Below are positions 30,637-40,925 of a stretch of 64,000 bases of DNA, piece by piece. The notes under the pieces were generated by a model that saw nothing but the letters and a program-made list of their open reading frames with translations, was not told the DNA's origin and ran no database searches. This stretch comes from Leishmania donovani (taxonomy: Eukaryota > Euglenozoa > Kinetoplastea > Trypanosomatida > Trypanosomatidae), in the NCBI RefSeq assembly GCF_000227135.1, contig NC_018259.1:902406-966405 (forward strand), in the 5' to 3' direction. Every line of letters starts with the position of its first letter. Position 1 is the stretch's first letter. The translations under genes and the position numbers were made by a program.

Positions 30637-32465
30637 GATGCGATTCCTGACTCCCCCTCCCCCTCCCACTCACTCCCTTTTCCTCACGCACAAACGTACA
30701 GACACGCACGCGCTGGCCGCCAAACGCTTGCAAGCGTGATTGGCGCAAGAACGTCGCATCTTTTTGCCTGTTAGCGAGAGGGGAGGAGGCACGCAAAGCA
30801 GCGCTGTTTTCATTGGGTCGAATGTGCGTGCACGTTGCCCATGCGCGTCGCGGAGACAGGGGGAGAGAGAGAGCATGCAGGTGTGCGTGCGTGTGTGTTG
30901 ACGCATTGGTGGGCACACGCTCGCGAGTTCTCCCATACTTTCTTTTCTCGTCTGCCGCTCCCCTCTCCCCACCCGCGGCGTGAATTTTGCGAGCACCGTC
31001 GCTGCGTTTTTACGTCCCTTTCGATGTTGCTGTACATGTTGCCGTCGCTGACTTGCAAGAGAAGTGGCTGAACGCGTGTCACGGACCACGGGGCATGCGT
31101 GTGTGTTTGTGTGTGTGTGTGTGAATGTGGAACGCTCGCGAGAGCACAAAGGCGTGCAGTGGTGGCGCTGCGTGGAGGCCACTGAGCTGTGCTTTTTGCT
31201 GTAGCGCAAGGCGACGAGGGTGGACATCTCCTTCTCTCCCGCTTGCTCTCCTCCTTAATTGTGTGTATCGTACACGGACACTCACATACGCTTCTCCCTT
31301 GCTCTTTCCTCGTTTACGGGGGTGATGTCTTCCCTGCGGCGGCTCGCTTCACTTCCGAGAGAACTGGCAAAGGCGTGCTGGCCTTTCTTCACCCCAGCCA
31401 CCTCTCCACCTCTGTTCTCCCACCCGCACATCCATTCAAGTCATCGTCTCGTGCCCCCCTCCCCCTTCCCTTGCCCCTCGCCGTCGGTCTCTCTCTCTCT
31501 TGCTTTGCATTTCTCCTTTTTTTTTCCTCCTCTTGCCATTGGCCCCCCGCCCGTTGCGGGTCACTATGACTCACCTCGTGGCCATCTCTTCCGTCTTTGC
31601 GTTGAGGCCATACACTCAGCCCCGAGCTTGCAAGGTGACCAGCGAAAAGGCGGACGGCCCCCTTCCTCGCCGCACACGCCGACTTCTCACTTGCCTCGAC
31701 AGCTCTCGTAAAACAGAGAGCGTGTGTGGCTGCGCAGGGTATGCGTGCGCCTGTCTACTCTCTGCCCGCAAGCGCGCACAGGCTCCTTGAAGAGAAGAGA
31801 AACGCCTCACCGCGGGTGTGGGCACGGCACCGGCGCTTCCCCTGAGCCACGATTTCGTTCTACTTTGCAGATTACCTCTCGCGCACAAACCCGCTGCCGC
31901 CGCCGCCGCATCACAAGGCTCAAGACGGAGAGGAAGAGGGAAACATCAACCGCAACGGCGACGAACACGATCACTGGCACGGCGAAGGATAGTGCATCGG
32001 TTTATCATTGCTGTTTTATATCGGCTGGGGTCCCGCCGCACACACGCACACATTTGCATTGCGCAGCACGGCTCGGCTCCTGTTGTGGCGTTTACGGGGC
32101 TTAGCGGGGGACGTTGATGTCTGTGTTTGCCTCTGCTCTTTCTCGTGAGCACTGGCACGCAGGCAGACGCCGGCTCAAAGACATGGTTTGAAGCACACGT
32201 GCTCTCCTGTGTCTTCCACCCGTGCCATCACACGCTCACAGACCTTTATGCGGAGGCCTTGGTGCTCGCACGGGGCGACAGGGCAGCGTAAGAGGATTTC
32301 GTATCTTCTCTCTCTCTCTCTCACTCGGTGCCGCTGTTGCGTTGCCCGACAGAGCCACACGGCAACGCGTCCTCTTCCACCCGCACCATCAACAGCCTCC
32401 GCACTTACTCGCCCTCGCATGCTGTCGCGGGCCCTGCGACACACTTTTCTGCAATTGGTCATGGC
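30637..32465. other. Intergenic spacer
   Basis: About 1.8 kb, pyrimidine-rich on the plus strand. A TG repeat lies at 31101-31124, a T-run at 31517-31526, and the CT tract and AG described separately at 32304-32352. No gene is seen. Confidence 0.5.
32304..32352 (+). promoter_or_regulatory. Predicted polypyrimidine tract and trans-splice acceptor
   Basis: A TC-repeat polypyrimidine tract at 32304-32322 is followed by the first AG at 32351-32352, ~29 nt downstream. This spacing fits trypanosomatid spliced-leader addition. It would give a 5' UTR of about 113 nt before the ATG at 32466 and supports that start, because the open frame upstream has only a GTG at 32328. Confidence 0.5.
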
Positions 32466-35051
32466 ATGATCGGCTCGGCACACATGGTCGGCATACAGCG
32501 AGACGAGATGCAGCCGCGGCCGCCGCGCCAACGCGAGCCAGCTAACTCGGCTACCGTCGCTGCTCCCGCGCTCGAAAGTGATGCAGCGACGCCGGCTGCT
32601 GCATCAGCCATGTCCTCGGCGCAGGGACTCGCGCGCTACTTCCACGGGTTGGCCGCGGGGGATGAGATGGCTGGGCTGATCCGCGGCCTGCGTGCCTCTA
32701 TGTGGCAGTGCTACCAGGACTGCCTGCACCGTCCTGCAGCTGCACAGGTGCCGACTTTTCCAGCATTGGCAAGTGGAGGGGCGAGTGGCGTGGAGGCGTC
32801 TGCTGATGGATCTGCGGCGCTCTCATCACGCATCGATGACGCGTCGCTAAAGGGGTCCTCCTTTGCGGATGCCGGCACCCGATCCACGAGCCCAGCGAAC
32901 CATGGCGTAGGTATGGGCGTGGCACTGCTGGCTGCTGTTCCTGCATCGCCCGTCCCAATCCCACCCGGCAAGCTGAAGGCGGCGGAGCGCCGGCAGTACT
33001 GGTCGGCCACCAAAGCCGCCATGCTCTTCGCTGTCGAGAGCCCTTCCGTGGCGGAGGAGGCGACCGCGCTTCACTGCTCCACTATCACACGCTCTCTCCT
33101 GTACAACTACTACTACCCTAGTGAAGGTGGAGAGGCTGCCAGCAGCTCGCCGCGCGTGAGCGCGACGCTTGAAACTGCACCTGCCATGTCCACCCTGCAT
33201 CGCGGAGAAGTGCGGTGGGTGTTGAGTGATACGCGTGTCGTTGAGCTCGCCAGGGAGGCGTTGAAAATGGATCGGTGCGACGGCGGTGTCTGCGGGTGGC
33301 AACGCGCCCTGGCGCTGCTGCGCCAGGTCGACCCCACCCCGCTCACCTCGGCTGTGGAACTGGAGCTCTACCGACGCACCGACGGCCGCCACTGGGCCGA
33401 GGCGCTGGACTGCCTCTGGCGCATCGGGCCCGCTCACTGGACGGAGATGGACGTGGCAGCCGCAGTGCGGTGTCTGTACTCTGCTGGTCGCCGCCACCAC
33501 CAGGAGAACCTTGCCACCCTCAGCGCTGACGAAGTCGCACGGGCTGCTACAGAGGATGGCGAGGACGGCTCGCATGTCTCCAGCTCCCTGTTTCAGGCGC
33601 GGCTGAAAGCGCAGGCGCTGCGCATCCACCACGCCGTGGAGGCGGCAGGTGTGCTGCGATGGAGCACATCATCTACCTTCAACGATACTCTGGGCCTTGT
33701 CGCACTCGACACGGCGGGGTGGCTGGATGCGTGTGTGCTGCTCGATAAACTGCTTTCGGGTGCGACTGCTGCCGCCTGCTCCCGAGACGCGGGCGTGAGG
33801 GAGGGTGCCGCGAGAGGAGCCGTGGGCGTGGTTCGGCGCGAGAAGGCGGTGCACAGTGTGCAGCGCATCACGGGCGGCGAGGCTGTTGCTAACAGTGAGC
33901 TGTTTCTGGCGTCAACGTTTTACGAAAGTGAGATAGTGTCTCACAGCGGCGATACACTGGTGCCACCCCACTCACCGCAGCGCGCGCGGTCCCCTGAGCC
34001 CCTCTACCACCTCGTCCGAGCCAATGCGGTGACGGTTCATCAAACGTGCCGCGCGCTTCGGTCCCGCTGGGATGTGGGGCTGCGCTATGTGCAGCTCCTG
34101 CAAGACGCCTTCGTCGACACCCTCGACCTTCCATCCGACACCGCGGCAACGGAAGACGTGCTTCGACTGTGCATTATAGGTCAGCAATGGGAGGCGGCGC
34201 TGCGGCTCGTGGCAGCTCATCAAGCAGCGATGGCCGATGGCGCCGAGGGCGATCGCCTGCCCGCGACCGCTGAGGTTGCGGCATCGAAAAGGGCAACACC
34301 GCACCACAACCGGAAACACTACCGCCCAGATGTATTTGTACAGCTGGTGCGCCTGCTCGGGTCTGTGCAGCCGGCACGCAGCGCTGCGTATGACCTGATT
34401 CACCGTTACGCGGCATCCCGTGCCGCCTTGTCAACCGCCCGTGTGAACGTGAACAGGAACAGCCTCAACGTGGCGGGGCTGGAACTATCGAAGCACTACA
34501 ACACGAACACTCTCTCACGCGCGTACAACTTTCTCGTGCAGAGTGCGGACACCCTCGGCGCAGCCGAGCAGGTGCTTGAGCAGCTCCGGCGTTCTCGATC
34601 GCCGCCACTGCAGGGGTGTAGCGCAGCCGCTCAAGAGGCGAAAAGCCACGCAGGCAGAGATGCAGGCCGGCCGCTTCGTGACATGGACGCCGGACTGGCT
34701 GGGCTCGAGACTGAATCGGTGGCTCACATCGCCTATCTATCCGCCGTCGCGGGCGATTGGCGCCGTGCACTGCACCACGCGAACGCGCTACTCCACGAGC
34801 CGCGCTATCGCACCACTTTCTTCCCAACAGCTCGCCTCCACGACGCGGTGCAGTACGCTCTCGAGCAGGCGCCGTCTCCCGGGCCCTCTTGGCGGGTATC
34901 GCTGCAGCTCTTCACGGACATGATGGAGCGCAATGTCCCGAGCTCTGAGGTGTCTTTCCAGTCTGCGGTGAAGCGCTGCTTTGCTGGCGGGGTGCCCGAT
35001 CAAGCGCAGAGGCTCTTTCACTTCGTCCTGCGCAACGGCGTGCGACCGTGA
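32466..35051 (+). CDS. Degenerate pentatricopeptide-repeat (PPR) protein, probably mitochondrial
   Basis: An 861-aa helical-repeat protein. The frame opens at a GTG (32328), but the first ATG is at 32466, with others at 32484 and 32505. The C-terminal 35 residues form a recognisable PPR unit (from SEVSFQSAVKRCFAGG to LRNGVRP), and the protein ends exactly at the end of this unit. Several upstream segments have the same helix-turn-helix style, such as LSRAYNFLVQSADTLGAAEQ, AYLSAVAGDWRRALHHANAL and VLRLCIIGQQWEAALRLVAA. Low-complexity Ser/Ala/Gly-rich linkers separate helical blocks in the first 350 residues. In trypanosomatids, PPR proteins act mainly in mitochondrial RNA processing, stability and ribosomes, so an RNA-binding role in the mitochondrion is the best inference. 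The N-terminus is not a clear targeting signal. Confidence 0.83.
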   Translation: MIGSAHMVGIQRDEMQPRPPRQREPANSATVAAPALESDAATPAAASAMSSAQGLARYFHGLAAGDEMAGLIRGLRASMWQCYQDCLHRPAAAQVPTFPALASGGASGVEASADGSAALSSRIDDASLKGSSFADAGTRSTSPANHGVGMGVALLAAVPASPVPIPPGKLKAAERRQYWSATKAAMLFAVESPSVAEEATALHCSTITRSLLYNYYYPSEGGEAASSSPRVSATLETAPAMSTLHRGEVRWVLSDTRVVELAREALKMDRCDGGVCGWQRALALLRQVDPTPLTSAVELELYRRTDGRHWAEALDCLWRIGPAHWTEMDVAAAVRCLYSAGRRHHQENLATLSADEVARAATEDGEDGSHVSSSLFQARLKAQALRIHHAVEAAGVLRWSTSSTFNDTLGLVALDTAGWLDACVLLDKLLSGATAAACSRDAGVREGAARGAVGVVRREKAVHSVQRITGGEAVANSELFLASTFYESEIVSHSGDTLVPPHSPQRARSPEPLYHLVRANAVTVHQTCRALRSRWDVGLRYVQLLQDAFVDTLDLPSDTAATEDVLRLCIIGQQWEAALRLVAAHQAAMADGAEGDRLPATAEVAASKRATPHHNRKHYRPDVFVQLVRLLGSVQPARSAAYDLIHRYAASRAALSTARVNVNRNSLNVAGLELSKHYNTNTLSRAYNFLVQSADTLGAAEQVLEQLRRSRSPPLQGCSAAAQEAKSHAGRDAGRPLRDMDAGLAGLETESVAHIAYLSAVAGDWRRALHHANALLHEPRYRTTFFPTARLHDAVQYALEQAPSPGPSWRVSLQLFTDMMERNVPSSEVSFQSAVKRCFAGGVPDQAQRLFHFVLRNGVRP

Positions 35052-35862
35052 TGAGAAGCAGTGCGTGTGCGAGTGGGCCTATGCGAAGGAGAAGAGGAAA
35101 AAGACAAAAAAAGGGGGGGCCTCACCATTGCCCGGGAGTCGATGATGCACGCGCGCTTACGTGTCATGGAAATCCACAGAGGGGTGCTTCGTTACCGTTT
35201 TTTTTCACTTGTTGCTGCATTTTTCCCCTTTTTGCTTGCATATGTGCATGCGTGCACACGAACCCACCCTGCGCAGGTGCGGCTACTTTCTCCCTCATGG
35301 TGAAGAGAGAGAAGGCTTGAGAGCGCTACACGAGTACCCCATCCCACCTGGGCGCACGCATGCAAGCACCTTTCCTTCCTCCGTCTCCTGACGCGAGCGT
35401 CTCGTGCTGGGTGTGCCGAGCTCAAGCGACGGCATTTGCCACCCACTCGTGCCCCTTCCTTGCGGGTGAGACGCAGGCCGAAGGACGCGACACCGACAAA
35501 CCAGATCGAGCGTTTCCTCACGGCGCGATGCCCGCAGCTTGCCCCCTTCTGCTCGCTTCGCTCTCTCGCCGTTTGTGCCGCAGGAAACCGGGCAACGGCT
35601 CTTTGTATGCTTCTCTTCCTACGCTCCGCTTCTTTGTTTTTAGTTCGGTCTTTAACTGAACGCTGGTGAGTCTCGCGCGCCTCGTACATCACACACGCAG
35701 ACACACGCACGCGTAGAGGAGAAAGGGACGACTGCCGCTCGAGCAGCCGTGCACGGGTCTCGCACACGCAACCTTGACGCGATACACTGAGCACGGACGA
35801 TAAGGAAAGGGAGCGGCACGCAGGAGAGGTAGCAACGATACCCTCACACGCGCGCATAAATC
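35052..35862. other. Intergenic spacer
   Basis: Holds a G-run near 35115, T-rich stretches (35199-35240, 35630-35650) and CA-type repeats near 35690-35715 upstream of the nucleoporin ATG. No gene is seen. Confidence 0.5.
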
Positions 35863-37815
35863 ATGGCGTTTAATGCGTTTGCTAGCTCGACAGCGCCAGG
35901 CTTCGGTGCTGCGTCGACGCCGGCTGGAGTATGCGGCTTTGGCCACGCCGGAGGTGCCGCGCCCGCCGCACCTACGGGAGCTGGCGGCTTCAACGCAGCC
36001 CCCGCCTCGGCCCCGGCTTCGGGGCTCAGCTTCGGCTCTGGCACGTCGGCTCCCGCTGCCGCGACGCCGACACCGACCGCGTCGACTGTGGGCTTCGGAG
36101 GATTCATCGCTGGCCATGCAGCATCCACGTCCGTTACGGCGGCCAGCGGCTTCTCAACAGCCCCGCAGCCCCCGGCGAGCACGCCGACGCCGTTCAGTGG
36201 TAGCGGATTCGGCCCTGGAGCGGCCGCTCCAGCGGCTGCGTCGGCAACCGCAGCTCCGGCAGCCTCTACGCCGTTTGCCGCTGCGAGCATCCCGGCTGCA
36301 CCCGTATCCGGAGGGGGAGGCTTCGGCGGCACGACAAGCAGCGCTGCCGCAACTCCCTTCAGCGGCTTCGGCACCAATACGGGCGCAACTCTCGCTGCCC
36401 CCGTCGGTGCCGCCCCTGCCACCGCCCCGGCGAGCGCGTCACCGGCTTCGGGAGCCTTTAACTTTGCCACTGCCTCGGTTGCTTCGGCTTCGGCCGCAAA
36501 GGCGCCGACGAACTTCGGGCCATTTGGTGGTGCAGCTGCTGCAGCAACGCCGGCGCCAGTGGCGCTGACAGCTTCTGCTGAAGGCGCCAAGGCGCCCTCC
36601 AACGCATTGTTTGGGCCCAACTCCGGAAACAGTGCCCCTAGTGCCGGCTTACCAGTGGGTGGCACGGGCACGAGCGGTCTTGCGGCTGCTTCAGCCGGCT
36701 TTGGCGATAAGAGCGCGTCCTCAGCACCCGCGAGCGGTGCCGCCGGCGGTGGCTTCAACTTTGCCGGTGCGGCAACCACGGCCCCTGCGACAGGCGGTGG
36801 GTTCCACCTAGGCAGTGCGGCCTCAGCGCTTGCCGCTCCAACGGTAAACAAGACACCAGCCCCTGCTGCTGCGGCAGCCTCTGGGGGCTTTAGCTTTGGC
36901 GGTGCAACGCCGAGCCCTGCGGCAGGCCCCGCTGCGGCCTCTGCAGCCGGTGGGTTCGGCGTGACGTCGGCTACTCCAGCTCCGGCTGCTGCTCCCGCGG
37001 CTGCTCCTTCAACCAGTGGTGGCTTCACCTTCGGCGGCACGGGTGCTGCAGCAGCGTCATCCGATGCAACAACCGCTGCCGGTGCCACGGTGCCTTCAGC
37101 AGTGACGGGGTCTCCTCCGGCAGCAGCGACAGGTGCAAGCACCACGCCGATTACGGCGGATGCGACATCATCCGCAAAAAGAGCTGAGAACGCACCACCT
37201 TTGCCGACCGCAGCAGCAACCGCCGCCTCGCCGTCGCAGGAGTTCGACGGAAAGAGCCTTGCTGCGGTTCTGCGCAAGCTAGACGTTGATATCTCCTTGG
37301 ATCAGCGGCACTTTGCCGACCTTGCCCGCCACGTCGTGGCGCGTGACCGACAGATCATGGCGCGTGGCCGGGAGTTGGCCGAAGTTCAGTCAGTCGTGAA
37401 GGATGCCTTGACAGCGGCAAAAAGCGCCGAGGCGACGTTGGCGGAGTGCAAGCAGCGGCAAACAGCCCTCTCTGAGTACTTGCAATCTCTGGAAGACAAG
37501 ATACAGCCGTACTACGCGCAATGGGAGCAGCTACAGCAGCAGGTCCATTCGGCAGACCCTTGTAGCGTGGACCAGCAGCGCGCTGTCACGTACGACAATG
37601 TCATGGCGCTGCTGGAAGAGGTTCAGGGCGTGGAGGAGAAGGTGGGACGTGCCGTGCGCCAGCACAACCACTCGCGCGATGAGCTGCTGGGACTCAGCGA
37701 GATTGAGGGTGCAATGCGGTTGATTGACGGGCAGCTGTGCGCACTGCAATGCTGCTCGGCGCTGGCATCCGCGCTAGAGTTGGAGCTTGATCGCTTGCTT
37801 GGGAAAGCGTCGTAG
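35863..37815 (+). CDS. NUP62: FG-repeat nucleoporin, Nup62/Nsp1 type
   Basis: A 650-aa nuclear pore protein. Residues 1-~420 are Ala/Pro/Gly/Ser/Thr-rich and carry many spaced FG dipeptides in contexts such as GFG, GGFNF, SFGG and FGG, the disordered transport-selective barrier. From ~460 to the end is a low-Pro, heptad-like helical domain (LAAVLRKLDVDISLDQRHFA through ALELELDRLLGKAS). Its segments, such as QSLEDKIQPYYAQWEQLQQQ, resemble the coiled-coil domain of Nup62/Nsp1 that trimerises with Nup54 and Nup58 partners in the central channel. N-terminal FG plus C-terminal coiled coil in one 650-aa chain is the Nup62 architecture. The ATG at 35863 (MAFNAFASSTAPGFG) is unambiguous. An antisense frame of 477 codons over the repeats is an artefact of the GCN-rich sequence. 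Other trypanosomatid FG-Nups with coiled coils are the main alternative. Confidence 0.86.
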   Translation: MAFNAFASSTAPGFGAASTPAGVCGFGHAGGAAPAAPTGAGGFNAAPASAPASGLSFGSGTSAPAAATPTPTASTVGFGGFIAGHAASTSVTAASGFSTAPQPPASTPTPFSGSGFGPGAAAPAAASATAAPAASTPFAAASIPAAPVSGGGGFGGTTSSAAATPFSGFGTNTGATLAAPVGAAPATAPASASPASGAFNFATASVASASAAKAPTNFGPFGGAAAAATPAPVALTASAEGAKAPSNALFGPNSGNSAPSAGLPVGGTGTSGLAAASAGFGDKSASSAPASGAAGGGFNFAGAATTAPATGGGFHLGSAASALAAPTVNKTPAPAAAAASGGFSFGGATPSPAAGPAAASAAGGFGVTSATPAPAAAPAAAPSTSGGFTFGGTGAAAASSDATTAAGATVPSAVTGSPPAAATGASTTPITADATSSAKRAENAPPLPTAAATAASPSQEFDGKSLAAVLRKLDVDISLDQRHFADLARHVVARDRQIMARGRELAEVQSVVKDALTAAKSAEATLAECKQRQTALSEYLQSLEDKIQPYYAQWEQLQQQVHSADPCSVDQQRAVTYDNVMALLEEVQGVEEKVGRAVRQHNHSRDELLGLSEIEGAMRLIDGQLCALQCCSALASALELELDRLLGKAS

Positions 37816-38975
37816 CACGACGCAGCAGCAACGACAACAGGAAGAGCGATTCACTCCCCCCGGTGATGTGGTGAATTCGGATGTGGTGACGTGGGATTGT
37901 GTCAGTGAAGAGCTCGCGTTGAAATGAGGGGGCAAGCACCAACAGTGCCAACGACAGAGAGCGAAGAGGCAGCGAAGACAGAGCGAGAGACAGGCGCGAG
38001 GAAAAGCAGCTGCGAGGCGTTTGGCTGCACAGAATCGTGCCGTGCGCGTTTTCCTGTGTTCCTTTTTTTCTTTCTTGTCCGATTCCTTTTTTATTTTGCG
38101 AGCGCATCTCCGAAGAGAGAGAGAGCAGAAGGCACTGCACGCGCTTTACATGCACGTATCTTAGACACGTAACATGGGCTAACAAACCCGCTCACAGACA
38201 GCAGAAGGCGAGGATGGAGGAGCAAGACGAATGGCTGTCCTATTTCTTCTCCAGAGCGGCGGCAAAAAGAGAAGCTGTAGAACGGTGGCGCAGACTGTCC
38301 GTGTTCGGGTGTGTGCACCGAGGGATCGCTAATGAACATGGTGGAGGGTTATGAGGATGTGCAGTTGTGTTTCAATTCTTGACGACGCCCGTCCGGCAGT
38401 GGGATGTAAGCGCCTGTGCACATGCCCGTAGAAGTGGAACGTGCAAGAGGAGGGTGTGTGGGTTTCCCGCTAAACAGCTTCCAGCCGCCCGTCCCTGAGA
38501 CCGGTTTCACTTCTGCTCTCTTCTTCACGACGAGAACTTCGCCGCCTGATCCACCTTCCCCACCCCTCCCTCTCCTACCTCCAGCACGCCTCAGCATCTG
38601 CTGCACAACACGCATCCCGCTTCCTTCTGCGCTATAGAGGAAAAACGCTTGATTGGCTCTCCCTCTTGCAATACGCAGCTCCAGCCATTAGCGTCTCACT
38701 CTTCCCTTCTCTCTCGCTGGTGACCCATCTCGTCTTCCTGTGGGCCCCTCTCCCCTCTCCCCTCTCCCCTCTCCCTTCCCCACTTCCCGCCACCGTGCCG
38801 CGAATCGCGCTTCTTGTTCTGAGTCGTTTCTCTCCGAAGAAGTCCTGCCACCTCAGCAGACAAGCATTACATCGCAAAACATACTCACAGAGACATATCG
38901 AGCCGTCTGTTTAGATAACCATCCTCCTCCCTGCCCTCTTTCCTCTTTCCTCCCCCTCCCCCCGCCGGCACTCTC
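37816..38975. other. Intergenic spacer
   Basis: No gene is seen. The last 450 bp are strongly pyrimidine-rich, including the heptamer repeat at 38745-38775 and a further C/T tract at 38926-38965 directly before the b5 reductase ATG, consistent with a trans-splicing region. Confidence 0.55.
38745..38775 (+). repeat. Tandem CCCCTCT repeat in pyrimidine tract
   Basis: About four copies of a CCCCTCT heptamer, forming a polypyrimidine block ~200 nt upstream of the b5 reductase ATG. It could act as the polypyrimidine tract for spliced-leader addition at AGs near 38822-38863. Confidence 0.7.
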
Positions 38976-39992
38976 ATGGTCAAGCTCCTGACTTTTGGCG
39001 CCGCAGCTGCCCTCGGCGCTGCTTTTCACACCCACACGTCCTCCCAGCGCATGGCGGCCGAGTGCGCTGCGAAGAAGGAGGTCTTCACGACCAAGTTCAA
39101 GCCCTTTGTACTGGGCGAGGTGCTCAACCTGGCTGAGGATGTCGCTATCTTCCGCTTTCTGCTGAACGACCCGAGCGACGTGTTCGACCTCGTGCCGTGC
39201 AGCACGCTGCAGGCACACTTCAAGGAGGGCGCGAACATGGTGGATCAGCCGATGCGCTTCTACACCCCCATCACGCCGAACGGAACGAAGGGCTACTTTG
39301 ACCTTCTCGTCAAGAAGCAGCGGCCAGGCCGCTTCACCGAGCACCTCTTCTCCATGGACGTGGGTGAGTCGCTGCTGTTCCGTGCCATTCAGTACAAGCT
39401 AACGTACAAGAAGAATCGCTGGACCGATGTGGGCATGATCTGCGGCGGCACAGGCCTGTGCCCCATTCTGCAGTTCATGAACGCCTCTCTGGACACGGAG
39501 GGCGATTCGACGAAGCTTCGCATGCTCTTCGCCAACCGCTCAGAGAACAAGATCCTGCTCAAGGGCCTGCTTGATGAGAAGGCCCGCGAGCACAAGGATC
39601 GACTGCAGATCTTCTACACGGTGGACAGCTTTGACGATCCGAACATGATCGCGAATCCAGTGTACAAGAAAGGCACTCCCTTGACGGTGGACGTCGCTAG
39701 CCAGCCGAGCACGAGCCCCGATGGCAGAAAGTACTTCCACGGCTTCAAGGGCTACATTGACGTGCCGATGTTGCAGGCGACGATGCCGAGGCCGTCGCCG
39801 TCGACGCTGCTTCTCGTCTGCGGGCCAGACCCGATGATGGTGAAGGTGGTCGGCGCAGCACCGATGGTGCTGCGTGCCATGTCCGGTGGCCTCGCGTACC
39901 AGCCCTCAGGTGCGGTGCTGAACAACGCCGCGGATGTCTCCGGCTTCCTCGGCACCCTGGGCTACCAGAAGGAGATGGTCTACCGCTTCTGA
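38976..39992 (+). CDS. NADH-cytochrome b5 reductase-like flavoprotein
   Basis: A 338-aa FAD/NAD(P)H oxidoreductase of the ferredoxin-reductase superfamily, expected to pass electrons from NADH to cytochrome b5 for sterol and fatty-acid modification. Residues 1-20 form a hydrophobic or targeting N-terminus (LLTFGAAAALGAAF), consistent with a mitochondrial outer membrane or ER anchor. The FAD-binding motif is RFYTPI at 94-99 (family RxYTP). The nucleotide-binding glycine motif is CGGTGLCPILQ at 156-166, and CGPDPMM is at 282-288 near the C-terminus (family CGPPPM). The flavin-binding half precedes the NADH half, as usual. The protein ends in an aromatic residue (YRF), typical of this family. 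A segment of ~35 residues before the CGP motif (VASQPSTSPDGRKYFHGFK) looks like a loop insertion. It is the last plus-strand gene before the convergent switch. Confidence 0.92.
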   Translation: MVKLLTFGAAAALGAAFHTHTSSQRMAAECAAKKEVFTTKFKPFVLGEVLNLAEDVAIFRFLLNDPSDVFDLVPCSTLQAHFKEGANMVDQPMRFYTPITPNGTKGYFDLLVKKQRPGRFTEHLFSMDVGESLLFRAIQYKLTYKKNRWTDVGMICGGTGLCPILQFMNASLDTEGDSTKLRMLFANRSENKILLKGLLDEKAREHKDRLQIFYTVDSFDDPNMIANPVYKKGTPLTVDVASQPSTSPDGRKYFHGFKGYIDVPMLQATMPRPSPSTLLLVCGPDPMMVKVVGAAPMVLRAMSGGLAYQPSGAVLNNAADVSGFLGTLGYQKEMVYRF

Positions 39993-40096
39993 GGCACCTG
40001 CGTAGGTGAAGGCGAAGCTGTGGACACAAGAGCGCCGCCACGGCAACAAAGAGTTTCTTGACTATCTTGGAAAGCCAATCCATGCTGCGGCGTCAA

Positions 40097-40138
40097 CACA
40101 GACACACACACACACACACACGCACACAAACACACACA
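40097..40138. repeat. (CA)n microsatellite, imperfect
   Basis: A CA dinucleotide tract with a few G or A interruptions, in the 3' UTR or termination zone downstream of the b5 reductase gene. Confidence 0.8.
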
Positions 40139-40925
40139 AAGGCTGGATGGGGCAGCTATTGCCGTAAAGGGGCACTAGACGAGATGCTAGAGACTTGTGG
40201 GCGAGCCCAGTGGGTGTGGGTGTGAGTGTGTGTCGCCGGAACGGCACGTGTGTATTCGCAGATCGTCTCTTGGGCCGGCGAAACCACTCGCTTGCCAGCG
40301 CTGCCCCACCTCCGACTATTGCCCCACCCTCTCCATCTCTTCTTCTCTCTGAACTTATTCTTTCCGTTCTCTTTCTGCGCTTGCAACGAGCGCCTTGTCA
40401 GACAATGCACGCCTCCACTCTTATCCCGCTCTCTCTGACGTCTTTTTTGTTCCCCTTTTCTCTCGTGCTTCTTGTCATTGTAGGGGTGCGGCTGGCAGCT
40501 TACCTTGTGCAGTGACAAGAGTGCATGGCACGGCTGTTCGGGATTGCACAGACCCAGCGGAGCAGCAGAGCGGGGGTAGGGCACAGTGGGGATGGCTGGA
40601 AACGGAGGGAGAAGCGTGCGCTCTTCTTGCATCTCTTTGCCCTCGACGAGTTGTCGGAGAAGCGAATCCTCTCCGCTTCTCCGGCGCTTTTCTTCATACA
40701 ACCAACGTCGTCCTTTTCCGTTGTCTGTCCTCGCCTTTTTTTTGCCTGCAAAGCATCCCGGGCCACGGTGCGGGGAGGAAGAGGGAGAGACAAGCCTTGC
40801 TTTTTTTTTTCTTCTCCATAACCTCTTTAAATGCAGGCCTATGTGTACGCGCGTGTATCTGTGTATGTGTCGCGCGCCCCGCTAAGGGGGCGGGGAGGGG
40901 AGGTGTGCTTCCTTCCCTACGTTGT

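Noticed and set aside
35844..37277. 477-codon antisense frame over the nucleoporin FG region
   Set aside because: Mirror of Ala/Gly/Pro-rich GC repeats. The sense frame has the FG repeats and the coiled coil.
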